Part shown: piece after piece, positions 1 to 8,109 of the stretch | Layout of the letters: the number at the start of each line of letters is the position of its first letter | How positions within the stretch are numbered: the first letter of the stretch is position 1 | Assembly (NCBI GenBank): GCA_009731375.1 | Contig: BJOX01000297.1 | Span: 409,606 to 436,600, forward strand | Reading direction: 5' to 3' | DNA: 26,995 nt | From: Paulinella micropora | Lineage: Eukaryota > Cercozoa > Imbricatea > Euglyphida | Position numbers and translations under genes: made by a program | Notes under the pieces: model-generated | What the model saw: the letters and a program-made list of their open reading frames with translations, nothing else | Database searches by the model: none | Told to the model about the DNA's origin: nothing

Positions 1-144
<144 letters not shown>

Positions 145-171
145 TGGCTCAGCAATTGGCAGGAGATACAC
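145..171 (+). mobile_element. SINE-like element, 3' end fragment
   Basis: The 27 bp just before the second TAT run align with the end of the SINE-like unit seen on the minus strand at 25652-26629. There the unit ends with CATCAGCCATTGACAGAGA and an AGCAC directly before (TAT)n; here the matching stretch is CTCAGCAATTGGCAGGAGA and TACAC before (TAT)n. Only the 3' end is present, on the plus strand. The match is short and imperfect, so this is an inference. Confidence 0.5.
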
Positions 172-280
<109 letters not shown>

Positions 281-319
281 CGGTCCGTCTGGAAGTGTTG
301 GAACTGCCCTTGCGGGGCG
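281..319 (+). mobile_element. SINE-like element, central body fragment
   Basis: The sequence starting CGGTCCGTCTGGAAGTGTTG and running through GAACTGCCCTTGCGGGG is nearly identical to the reverse complement of the body of the right-end copies (for example 26115-26152). Homology stops at about 319. With the fragment at 145-171 this shows that the family occurs at both ends of the window in opposite orientations. Confidence 0.75.
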
Positions 320-635
320 TGCCGTTTACGTTGTCTTTGATGCTTCTTGCGATTGCTCGGGGGGTTGCTCATGCTCCTGCATACAATAAGTGCACACAAA
401 ACGTACTATGCGTGCAATAGATCCAGAAACGAAATTGAAAACAAGCATAGTGGATGGTCACATTTGCATCCAGTTTGAGTAGATTCTTCCAATGCGGACC
501 GTTCAACATTGGAAGGAACAAGTAACGAAGCTTGTAGTGTTTGGTGTTTTCTTCGGTAACGTGCAGTCCTGGTAATTTTCGCACACAAATGTATACTTTT
601 ATGTATATAACGATCGCTACTTTTATGTATATAAT
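320..635. other. No supported gene; weak minus-strand exon possibility
   Basis: Mixed-composition sequence. Two overlapping minus-strand frames of 70-80 codons cover 369-657 but show no recognisable domain, and I could not fix splice sites. A 23-bp direct repeat (ACTTTTATGTATATAA core) at about 595-640 leads into the minisatellite that follows. Confidence 0.3.
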
Positions 636-887
636 GATCTATATCTGACGCGGTCATCTATATACGATGACATCATCTATATGCGACGCCATCAGCTATA
701 TATGACGCCATCATTTTTTTATGACGCCATCAACTATGTATGATACCATCCTCTATATACGATGGCGTCATCTATATGCGACGCCGTCGGTTATATATGA
801 TGCCATCATCTATGAATGATGCCATCATCTATATATGACGCCATCATCTATATACGATGCCGTCAGCTATGTATGATGCAGTCAGCT
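636..887. repeat. Minisatellite array 1 (degenerate ~19-20 bp unit)
   Basis: About 12 degenerate units of the form CTATATATGACGCCATCAT, varying at GACG/GATG and CATCAT/CATCAG. It belongs to the same GATG...CATC family as the seven other arrays in this window and directly abuts the 51-bp coding-like repeat at 888. Confidence 0.9.
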
Positions 888-1682
888 TAACACCAACCAT
901 TCACTTTTCTCTGACACCAAACATTTACTTTGTGTCTCTAACACCAACCATTCACTGTTCTCTGACACCGAACAGTTACTTCGTGTCTCTAACACCAACC
1001 AGTCGCTGGTCATTGCTGTGTCCCTGACAATCTTGTTAGCTTGACCGTAGCTTGACACAATCACTGGCTCATCCTTGATTGCTTTCGCTGACCACAAAGA
1101 CAAACACAGCCAACCACCCTTCCTGTAAGACCACTTGAATCGGGCGTTGGAGTAACCATGCGCTTTGTCGGTGTTTGCCAGGTGCGTATAGCAGCCATGA
1201 CGTAATGCAACACAACAGTTTATCCACTTTCCGTTACCTACACAGATAACTTCCTTGGGTTCACACTCTGCTGCATCTGCGGGTTGAGCTAGCGCAGCGC
1301 TTGCTTGGGAATCGTACAAGGTTGTTTTGTATTAGAATTCATCTTTGGCGAGACGGGTTGCCCGGGGAATACAAACACCCCATAAACCTCTTTGCAATAT
1401 CTGGCCATGCTCATAAGTCCATACTACATACAGCTTGGGTTGCTTTCCCACTTCCTTGATCTTGGAAGATTCTAGACCGGTCGCTCGCGGATCTAGCAGC
1501 ATCCGTCTTTCAGTGCATGTTCTGGACACACTTGTTGGGAGCACCTCAGCCGGCCCCAACGGGGACAACAACGGGGAGAACAAGCAAAGTGGGGGATTGC
1601 TGTTGGCCATAGCGTCATAAGACCCTAAGATATGCGGTAAATACTTTGGACTCGGATTAAATTTTTGAATGTTTAATGGCAA
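882..1682 (-). pseudogene. SET-domain-like reading frame interrupted by one TAA
   Basis: One minus-strand frame stays open for about 800 nt except for a single TAA at 1334-1332. Before the stop the frame reads GLWGVCIPRATRLAKDEF, which resembles the start of a SET domain (G-x-GV-x-A-...-GEF). After it come THLANTDKAHGYSNARF and AKAIKDEPVIVSSYG, which resemble the SET N-H-S/N-A-x-F segment and the closing I-x-x-GE-E-I-x-x-x-YG. SET domains are protein lysine methyltransferases that use S-adenosylmethionine. The canonical NH pair is changed (ANTD), the GE pair reads DEP, and the middle of the fold is short, so activity is doubtful. The tail is an in-frame 17-residue repeat (888-1008). Splicing around the stop is possible, but I found no convincing donor and acceptor. 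The family call rests on motif recognition only. Confidence 0.5.
888..1008. repeat. 51-bp tandem repeat (2.4 copies)
   Basis: Units begin at 888, 939 and 990, exactly 51 bp apart, each starting TAACACCAACCATTCACT or a close variant. Because 51 is a multiple of three, on the minus strand they encode a 17-residue repeat (EWLVLETxSKCxVSEKS) in the same frame as the SET-like sequence. Confidence 0.93.
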
Positions 1683-1683
1683 A

Positions 1684-2090
1684 AAGCAGGCCAGGAATAA
1701 TTTTCTAAGTCTTTTTTACTATTACTCCAAGGTAAGCGTTTGTTGAGTTTTCAATGTAAGTAATTACTAAATAAAAACACTTTGCTTGCAAAGCCTGGAA
1801 ATATAGATGATAGGATCATCAAATACATGACGGCATCGTCAAATAGATGATGGCATCATCAAATAGATAATGACATCATCTATTTGATGATGCCATCATC
1901 TATTTGATGATGTCATCATCCATTGGATGATGCCATCGTCAAATAGATGATGCCGTCATCAAATAGATGATGCCATCATCAAATAGATGATGCCATCAAT
2001 TTAATATACAACCAGATCACATATCACGGACCTACCTGTTTTCCTAAAGAAATCCTTCCATCTTTGATCCAAGACCTTCCTGGCCTGCTT
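1684..2090. repeat. Inverted-repeat-bounded module with duplicated splice donor and array
   Basis: The 14-mer AAGCAGGCCAGGAA (1684-1697) is repeated in exact reverse complement at 2077-2090. Between them lies a segment (about 1735-1815) nearly identical to 11329-11410: GTTGAGTTTTCAAT, then GTAAGTAATTA, then a TTGCTTGCAAAGCCTG block, then a GATG array. GTAAGT is a consensus 5' splice site, so the copied segment appears to carry an exon end, an intron start and a minisatellite. The phrase ACTCCAAGGTA also occurs at both ends (about 1725 and 2103). Confidence 0.8.
1800..2000. repeat. Minisatellite array 2 (20 bp unit)
   Basis: About ten copies of AAATAGATGATGCCATCATC with substitutions. Each unit contains GATGATG-C-CATCATC, a perfect 7-bp inverted repeat around one base. 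The array ends with one copy of TTTAATATACAACCAGATC, which is the spacer that recurs in array 8. Confidence 0.95.
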
Positions 2091-2262
2091 GCTCATAAGG
2101 TAGACTCCAAGGTAGGGGTAAGAAAAAAATTCAGTACATCTTGTATCATATTATATTTATAGATGCCAAAACCTGTCCATCTTCGAATTCTCTAACATCT
2201 GTGAATTCTATTACAAATTCAAATTATATTACATCCTTTCATGTCATGTATATTAACCATGC

Positions 2263-2688
2263 TCACACTGGCCTTTCAACCCTGGGCGTTATTGCCACAT
2301 ATTCTCGCGCAGACCCTTCCATGTAATAACCATGTTCACAAGGGAAATAAAACTTGCTTACCACCCCGGTGACAGGGTCTTGCACATGCACCTCAACAAT
2401 GATAGTTTGAGAAATAGCAGAGCTGCCAGTAGAACTGCCATATTCTGCGTCAGGGCGAAACAGCTGAGGGTAAATCAAATTCCAATTACGCCTGAATTCG
2501 AAGCATTCCCAGCCGACATATACACTAGGCCAACTCCTCATCCCTATGCAACCGTCGGTGAACGGCTCGTTGACGAGGTCGATCCAGGGAACATAAGAAT
2601 GTTGCTTTCTCTCTGGCTCATCGTGTGTTATGCGAACACGCAAGAACCCTTTCCCCGTAAGATGGGTATGCTTCCAGCCATTTGGTCT
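2263..2688 (-). CDS. Possible PLAT/LH2-like domain exon
   Basis: This minus-strand frame is open from a TAA at 2691-2689 to a TGA at 2263. It has a balanced residue mix, unlike the repeat-derived frames around it. LRVRITHDE followed by a Trp about a dozen residues on, and later IIVEVHVQDPVTGVVSKFYF with PCEHGYY, resemble the second half of PLAT/LH2 domains (IRIxHDN...W...VxVxDxxTGxxYxFPCxxWL). These beta-sandwiches mediate membrane or protein contacts in lipoxygenases and polycystins. The roughly 65 residues between the two motifs are an insertion relative to usual PLAT domains. The ends are the frame limits, not confirmed exon boundaries. Confidence 0.35.
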   Translation of the reverse strand, partial: RPNGWKHTHLTGKGFLRVRITHDEPERKQHSYVPWIDLVNEPFTDGCIGMRSWPSVYVGWECFEFRRNWNLIYPQLFRPDAEYGSSTGSSAISQTIIVEVHVQDPVTGVVSKFYFPCEHGYYMEGSAREYVAITPRVERPV

Positions 2689-2836
2689 TTAAATGAGGGT
2701 ATGCTTCCAGCCATTTGGTCTTTATGTCTTGTGTTCTAGCGTTTGGATACGCTTCCAGGCACACATCACTCATTTCTCTGTCGTGAAGAGAATTCAAAAA
2801 CGAATTCGCAGTTCGGAGAGACTGATGGGTTTTCAT
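2664..2836 (-). CDS. Exon candidate with WLEAYP repeats
   Basis: A minus-strand frame, offset from the PLAT-like one, encodes a hydrophilic stretch (about 57 codons) in which LEAYP recurs three times, the last two in a 33-bp tandem repeat (2664-2691 and 2697-2724 are near identical; a third partial copy lies at 2742-2759). The in-frame period suggests coding, but no splice sites or family are evident. It may be an upstream exon of the PLAT-like sequence. Confidence 0.28.
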
Positions 2837-3267
2837 GAGAGTCTTGATAGGTGGTTGATGGCAACCACGCTTGCGCGTTGGCCAGTGCTTTTTCTGGCAC
2901 CATTTTGAACAGTAGTGCGCTGTGTGACACCCCGAGCACTGTAAAATTTTGGCCCATGGTCGGTGCCCAGAATCATCATCAAATTCGCCACAGAATGGGT
3001 TAACACATAAATGCTTGGTTACTGGTGCGAAACCATGCAGTACGCAGGAACAAACATAAACGCTTCAGCTAGCTAACAACCAAAAACAAAAACAAAAAAA
3101 AAAAAAAACAAAAAAAAAACCACAATTGAAGTTAGGGTTAGGGTTAGAAAAACAAACAAACAAACAAAAACCTGGCCTCCCCGCCTAATATAATGTGTGA
3201 TCGAGCCCGTATTGTATATCATTTATTAAATCAAATATTGCTCACTACCTGACATTCAATTGCTGAC
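2837..3267. other. Non-coding spacer
   Basis: Apart from the TTAGGG tract at 3131-3147 it holds A-rich runs and AAAC repeats (3080-3170). No gene is visible. Confidence 0.5.
3131..3147 (+). repeat. Short telomere-type TTAGGG tract
   Basis: GTTAGGGTTAGGGTTAG, i.e. just under three TTAGGG units, lies inside A-rich sequence. It is an interstitial tract, too short to be a telomere. Confidence 0.7.
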
Positions 3268-3307
3268 ATACATACATACATACACACACACACATACACA
3301 CACACAC

Positions 3308-3372
<65 letters not shown>
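3268..3372. repeat. CATA/CA/TA microsatellite
   Basis: Compound tract: (CATA)n, then (CA)n, then about 35 copies of TA, directly before minisatellite array 3. Confidence 0.97.
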
Positions 3373-3386
<14 letters not shown>

Positions 3387-3394
3387 ATATTATC

Positions 3395-3670
3395 ATCAAA
3401 CCTATGATTGTATCATCAAATTTATGATTGTATAATCAAATGCATGATCACATCACCAAATCTATGATTGCATCATTACATTGACGATTGCATCATCAAA
3501 CTTATGATAGTATCATCGAATTTATGATTGTATCATCAAATTTGTGGTTGTATCGTCACATTTATGATTGTATCACCAGATCTATGATTGCACCATTACA
3601 TTGACGATTGTATCATCATATTTACGATAGTATCGTCACATTTGTGATAGTATCATCAAATGTATGATTG
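3395..3670. repeat. Minisatellite array 3 (20 bp unit, 120 bp higher order)
   Basis: The 20-bp units are of the form TATGATTGTATCATCAAATT. The reverse complement is the unit of array 4, so the two arrays are in opposite orientation. Units six apart are more alike than neighbours: 3421-3540 aligns with 3541-3660 without indels and shares markers such as GATTGCATCATTACATTGAC. One more marker copy lies at 3741-3776, beyond a CT tract. Confidence 0.93.
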
Positions 3671-3686
3671 TATCCATATTCGATAT

Positions 3687-3729
<43 letters not shown>

Positions 3730-3898
3730 CCTCTCTCTCTTGCATCATTACATTGACGATTGTATCATCATATTTATGTATATGTATGTATGATTGTATG
3801 TATGTATGTGTGTATGTATGTATGTATGTACGTATGTATGTATTATTGTAAGATCTATTGTATATATATACATACATATATATATATATATATATATT

Positions 3899-3931
<33 letters not shown>

Positions 3932-4192
3932 ATATATATATGTATATATATATATATTTACATATACATATATACATATATATATATATGTATATATATA
4001 TATATCATACGTACATACGTACGTACATACATACATACATACATACACACATACACACACATACTCACACACACACACATATATACATATATATATACAT
4101 ATATATAAACATACATATATATATATACATATATATTATATAAAAACATATATATTATATATATACATATATACATATATATAGATAGATTA

Positions 4193-4264
<72 letters not shown>

Positions 4265-4267
4265 TAT

Positions 4268-4341
<74 letters not shown>

Positions 4342-4362
4342 CACACACACACACACACAGAG

Positions 4363-4436
<74 letters not shown>

Positions 4437-4466
4437 NNNNNNNNNNGTAAATACTTAAAATAAAAA

Positions 4467-4514
<48 letters not shown>

Positions 4515-4563
4515 CCTGAGACAAACAAACAAGCAAACAAACAAACAAACAAACACACACACA

Positions 4564-4646
<83 letters not shown>

Positions 4647-4715
4647 GAGACATACGTACATACATACATACACACACATACATACATACATACATATATA
4701 CATACATACGTGTAT

Positions 4716-4748
<33 letters not shown>

Positions 4749-4860
4749 TACAAACACACACACACACACATACACACACACACACAAATATAAGTTTCAA
4801 TATATATACACACACATACACACACATACATACATACACACACACACACACACCACACAA
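3687..4860. repeat. Compound microsatellite block with a 10-bp gap
   Basis: Successive tracts: (CT)n 3687-3740; (GTAT)n and (TA)n from about 3777; (ATAG)n 4183-4264; (AT)n and (AC)n 4265-4436; unresolved N 4437-4446; (AGT)n 4469-4514; (AAAC)n 4519-4560; (AG)n about 4570-4640; (CATA)n/(CA)n to about 4855. No coding sequence is supported; the many open frames are repeat translations. Confidence 0.97.
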
Positions 4861-5067
4861 CTAAGAAACAGACGTATTCACGCATACATTACTTTTGAAC
4901 TTGAAGCGTTTGAAAATTTTGAACTTCAGCATGATGCGGAAAAAAAAGGCAAATGGCGTTTTCATACAGGAATTGCAAAGTTCCTGCTTCATTTTTGACC
5001 GTTCCAGTCCAAAAAGTCGATTCCACTATCGCATTATGTCCCATAGGCGAAAACCAATAGGTAATAC

Positions 5068-5432
5068 CTCTCTCTCTCTCAACATCTCTCAACATCTCTC
5101 AACATCTCTCAACATCTCTCTCAACATCTCTCTCAACATCTCTCTCAACATCTCTCTCAACATCTCTCTCAACATCTCTTAACATCTCTTAACATCTCTC
5201 TGGACATTTCGCGACATCTCTCAACGGCTCTCAACATCTCTCAACATCTCTCGATATCTCTCGACATGTCTCAGCATCTCTCTCGACATCTCTCGACATC
5301 TTTTAACATCTCTTAACATCTCTCTTGACATCTCTCGACATCTCTCGACGTCGTTTTCGACATCTCTTGACATCTCTTGACATCTCTCGACATCTCTCGA
5401 CATCTCTCAACATCTCTCAACATCTCACAACA
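5068..5432. repeat. CATCTCTCAA minisatellite
   Basis: About 33 units of 10-12 bp (CATCTCTCAA, CATCTCTCTCAA, CATCTCTCGA, CATCTCTTAA). It starts with near-identical units and grows more varied to the right. It is unrelated to the GATG family and pyrimidine-rich on the plus strand. Confidence 0.95.
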
Positions 5433-5606
5433 TGTATGCAACCCAAAACAGACGTGTTCACTGCACACATGTTTGAATTTTACTGTAGCTCCCGACCAGC
5501 GCCCCCCAAGCGGAACCAGGTCTGGGACGGCGTACAGGAGTGCTGGGCAGCGCCAGCAGCAAGCCGCAATGGGAAAACCTCGGAAAGGAGGAGCCTATCA
5601 AGTCTC

Positions 5607-5617
5607 TCCCTCCCTCC

Positions 5618-5663
<46 letters not shown>

Positions 5664-5715
5664 CTCTCTCTCTCTCTCTCTCTCTCTCATTCTCTTTCAT
5701 TTCTCTCTCTCTCGA
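5607..5715. repeat. (CT)n microsatellite
   Basis: Interrupted CT tract directly before the acceptor of the exon candidate at 5744. A second CT tract occupies 5858-5902. Either could serve as an intronic polypyrimidine tract. Confidence 0.95.
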
Positions 5716-5743
5716 TCTCGCGCTCTTTGTCCCACTGTGTCAG

Positions 5744-5857
5744 GCAGTTGCAAATCAAACAGACTTAGAACACCAGTCGTGGCTTTATGACAAGCACGAG
5801 AGACAAAGGGAACAAGAGTTTCGGGAGCAACTCATAAGAGAGTATATCGAAGCGAAC

Positions 5858-5905
<48 letters not shown>

Positions 5906-6090
5906 CCCTCTGTGTCTATGTGTGCGTGTGTGTCCAATATGGGGACACATGCATGTTTTCTCTTTAGGGGTCACAACCGGATTTCCTACTGGAGCAGGCA
6001 ACGTCGCAGACTATGCCTCCCTTGGTGCCAAGAACAGTGTCGGAGGAAGAGGGGCCTCCCTTGGTGCCAAAAACAGTGTCGGAGGAAGAG
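5744..6090 (+). CDS. Two small exon candidates, hydrophilic protein
   Basis: Exon a (5744-5857, 38 codons) follows a CT-rich tract ending TGTCAG and stops before GTCTCT; it encodes Glu/Arg/Gln-rich helix-like sequence (KHERQREQEFREQLIREYIE). Exon b (5968-6090, 41 codons) follows TTCTCTTTAG and ends before a good donor GTATGTG; it encodes two copies of PPLVPxTVSEEE from a 39-bp direct repeat. Both exons are phase 0, so they join in frame. A third piece at 5489-5601, after TACTGTAG, reads like coding sequence but ends in phase 2 and does not join exon a in frame. No domain is recognised. The minus strand of exon b is also open, so the strand is not certain. Confidence 0.4.
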
Positions 6091-6117
6091 GTATGTGTTT
6101 GTCTGTCTTGCATATAC

Positions 6118-6585
6118 TTCTTGCTGCGATTGCTCTTCTTCTTCTCCTTCTCTTTCTCTGCTGACTCCCCGTCACTCTCGGCCGCATCTTCAGCTTTCCT
6201 TTCCTCCTTGTTGCGATTGCTCTTCTCCTTCTTCTTCTCCTTCTCTTTCTTTAACGCCCTGCCATCCCTCTTCCGCTTCTTCGCGTTGTTCGGCTTCGTC
6301 GCCTGCTCTTCATCCTCCTTGCTCATCAGCTCGTCATCCTTTTGCTCCTCTTTCGTATTCTTCTGCTCCTCCACCTTTTCTGGCTGTGCCGCCTGCTCGT
6401 CATCTTCCTCCTCGCCCTTCTTGCTCGTATTAGTCCGCTTTCTCGTCCGCATCGCCACCTGCTCCTCAGTCTTCCGCTTCCTACCCCTCCCCTGGGTTGG
6501 CGCCGTCTTCTCTCCATCCTTGTCATGGAGCTGGTCCTCGACATGCTCAACGTTCTCTATGTCCTCCTCCTCCTCCTCCTCGCCC

Positions 6586-6586
<1 letters not shown>
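6118..6586 (-). CDS. Lys/Glu-rich nuclear-type exon
   Basis: About 156 minus-strand codons of highly charged sequence: acidic runs (GEEEDDEQ), basic patches that look like nuclear localisation signals (GRGRKRK, KKRKRD), then AEDAAESDGESAEKEKEKKK. A donor-like GTATATG follows at 6117. Upstream the frame runs through poly-Gly (the 37-C tract) and Ala/Thr runs from a trinucleotide repeat, probably not all translated. The last part matches the plus-strand exon at 7609 and the minus-strand exon at 9333. The plus strand is also open but encodes only Ser/Phe/Leu runs. It probably encodes a disordered nuclear protein; no domain is recognised. Confidence 0.45.

Positions 6587-6623
<37 letters not shown>
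6587..6623 (+). repeat. Homopolymer of 37 C
   Basis: Thirty-seven consecutive C on the plus strand (G on the minus strand). Long C/G homopolymers are rare and can form i-motif or G-quadruplex structures. The exact length is prone to sequencing error. Confidence 0.95.
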
Positions 6624-6639
6624 ATTGGCATCGTCAGCA

Positions 6640-6700
6640 GCTACAGCAGTAGTAGGGCTACTAATACTAGCAGCAGCGGCATCAGCAGTAGTAGGAGCAA

Positions 6701-6733
<33 letters not shown>

Positions 6734-7130
6734 TAGTAGTAGTAGCAGCGGCAGCTACAGCAGTAGTAGTAGGACTAGTAGCAGCAGCAGCTACAGCAGT
6801 AGTAGGACTACTACTAGTACTACTGCTGCTGCTACTACTACTAGCAGCAGCAGCAGCACCAGTAGTAGTAGTAGCAGCAGCAGTTACAGCAGTAGTAGGA
6901 CTAGTACTACTGCTGCTGCTACTACTACTACTAGCAGCAGTAGCATCAGTAGTAGTAGTAGCAGCAGCATCAGCAGTAGTAGCAGCAGCATCAGCAGTAG
7001 TAGCAGCAGCATCAGCAGTAGTAGCAGCAGCATCAGCAGTAGTAGCAGCAGCATCAGCAGTAGTAGCAGCAGCATCAGCAGTAGTAGTAGCAGCAGCAGC
7101 AGCGTTAGCAGCAGCAGCAGTAGTAGCCGT
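6640..7130. repeat. AGC/AGT trinucleotide block
   Basis: Mixed AGC, AGT, ACT and GCT trinucleotides, with a larger unit of about 21 bp (AGCAGCATCAGCAGTAGT and variants) repeated seven times between 6960 and 7085. It can encode poly-Ser or poly-Ala/Thr depending on frame; I do not count it as coding. Confidence 0.93.
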
Positions 7131-7182
7131 GCCCATTGCTGCTGCATTTGATGATACTGCTGCCTCTGCGCTGGCACTGTCC

Positions 7183-7183
<1 letters not shown>

Positions 7184-7255
<72 letters not shown>
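7184..7255. repeat. (AG)n microsatellite
   Basis: About 35 AG units directly before minisatellite array 4. Confidence 0.97.
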
Positions 7256-7545
7256 ATCAATCGTCAAAGTAATTGTGCAATCATAAATTTGGTGATGCAA
7301 TCATAAATTTTAATGATAGAATCATCAATTTGATGATACAATCATAAATTTGGTGATGCAATCATACATTTGATGATAGAATCATAAATTTGATGATGCA
7401 ATCATAAATTTGATGATGTAATCATAAATTTGATGATACAATCATAAATTTGATGATGCAATCATAACTTTGCTGATAGAATCATAAATTCGATGATACA
7501 TTCATAAATTTGATGATACAATCATAAATTTGATGATACTGTGCT
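7256..7545. repeat. Minisatellite array 4 (20 bp unit)
   Basis: About 14 copies of ATCATAAATTTGATGATGCA or variants (GATGATACA, GGTGATGCA). This is the reverse-complement form of array 3. It lies upstream of the acceptor at 7608, consistent with an intronic position. Confidence 0.95.
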
Positions 7546-7608
7546 TGACTTGCATATACCAAAGTACATTATATTTTTTTTAATATAAGTGTACACTTAT
7601 ATGAAAAG

Positions 7609-7945
7609 GAAGCTGAAGATGAGGCTGAGAGTGACGGGGAGTCAGCAGAGAAAGAGAAGGAGAAGAAGAAGAAGGAAAAGGAAGCTGAAGATGAGGCCGA
7701 GAGTGACGGGAAGTCAGCAGAGAAAGAGAAGAAGAAGAAGAAGAAGAAGAAGAAGAAGAAGAAGAAGAAGAAGAAGAAGAAGAAGAAGAAGAAGAAGAAG
7801 AAGAAGAAGAAGAAGAAGAAGAAGAAGAAGAGCAATGGCAACGAGGAGGAAAAGGAAGCTGAAGAAGAGGAGGCTGAGGCGGCCGCCGACGTCTGCATCT
7901 GCTGGATCCAACAACTCCCGCGGCAACACACCCAAAGTAGCCTCG
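7609..7945 (+). CDS. Lys/Glu-rich exon cassette with (AAG)n expansion
   Basis: After an AT-rich stretch ending AAAAG the plus strand reads EAEDEAESDGESAEKEKEKK, then a second copy with GKSAEKEK, then about 33 Lys from an (AAG)n tract (7731-7830), then SNGNEEEKEAEEEEAEA. It ends before a consensus donor GTAAGTG at 7946. The frame lacks an ATG, as expected for an internal exon. Downstream of the Glu run another frame (PPTSASAGSNNSRGNTPKVA) looks equally natural, so a frameshift through slippage at the AAG run is possible. The peptide core is shared with minus-strand exons at 6118-6586 and 9333-9507. Product unknown; probably disordered and nuclear. Confidence 0.45.
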
Positions 7946-8036
7946 GTAAGTGTTTCGGACAGCCTGCTGCGGTAGAATCTGTAGGCCCTGGCCAGCAGGC
8001 GCAGCAAGCTGCGCCTGTCGTGCTTCACTTCAAACG
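7933..8036 (-). CDS. Exon candidate after array 5 intron
   Basis: The minus strand reads FEVKHDRRSLLRLLARAYRF and YRSRLSETLTEATLG, a plausible amphipathic helix. The acceptor TTTGAATGAAG ends at 8037. Joining to the exon ending at 8400 (phase 1, final G) gives an uninterrupted frame across the junction, so I infer an intron at 8037-8399 that contains array 5. The 3' boundary near 7933 (before GTGTGTTG) is a guess, and this stretch overlaps the donor of the plus-strand cassette, so the two calls partly compete. Confidence 0.35.
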
Positions 8037-8109
8037 CTTCATTCAAAAACACACATGGTATCTACGTCAACACCGCAGTGGCACAAGGCAATTAATGCAG
8101 TCACTTGTT

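Noticed and set aside
145-168. A tRNA A-box look-alike (TGGCTCAGCAATTGG)
   Set aside because: It aligns better with the 3' end of the SINE-like body next to the ATT tail, and no B box follows at tRNA distance.
1332-1334. Reassigned stop codons (TAA/TAG as Gln)
   Set aside because: The well-supported kinase uses only CAA/CAG for Gln and has no in-frame TAA or TAG over about 280 codons, so the standard code is more likely.
3656-4885. Many long open frames of YIYIYI, SLSLSL and CVCVCV type
   Set aside because: They are translations of dinucleotide and tetranucleotide repeats, occur in several frames on both strands, and have no non-repetitive core.
6013-7185. 390-codon plus-strand frame from 6013 to 7185
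   Set aside because: Beyond the first 26 codons it is Ser/Phe/Leu or Val/Ala runs antisense to the charged exon and the trinucleotide block. Only the short exon ending at 6090 is retained.
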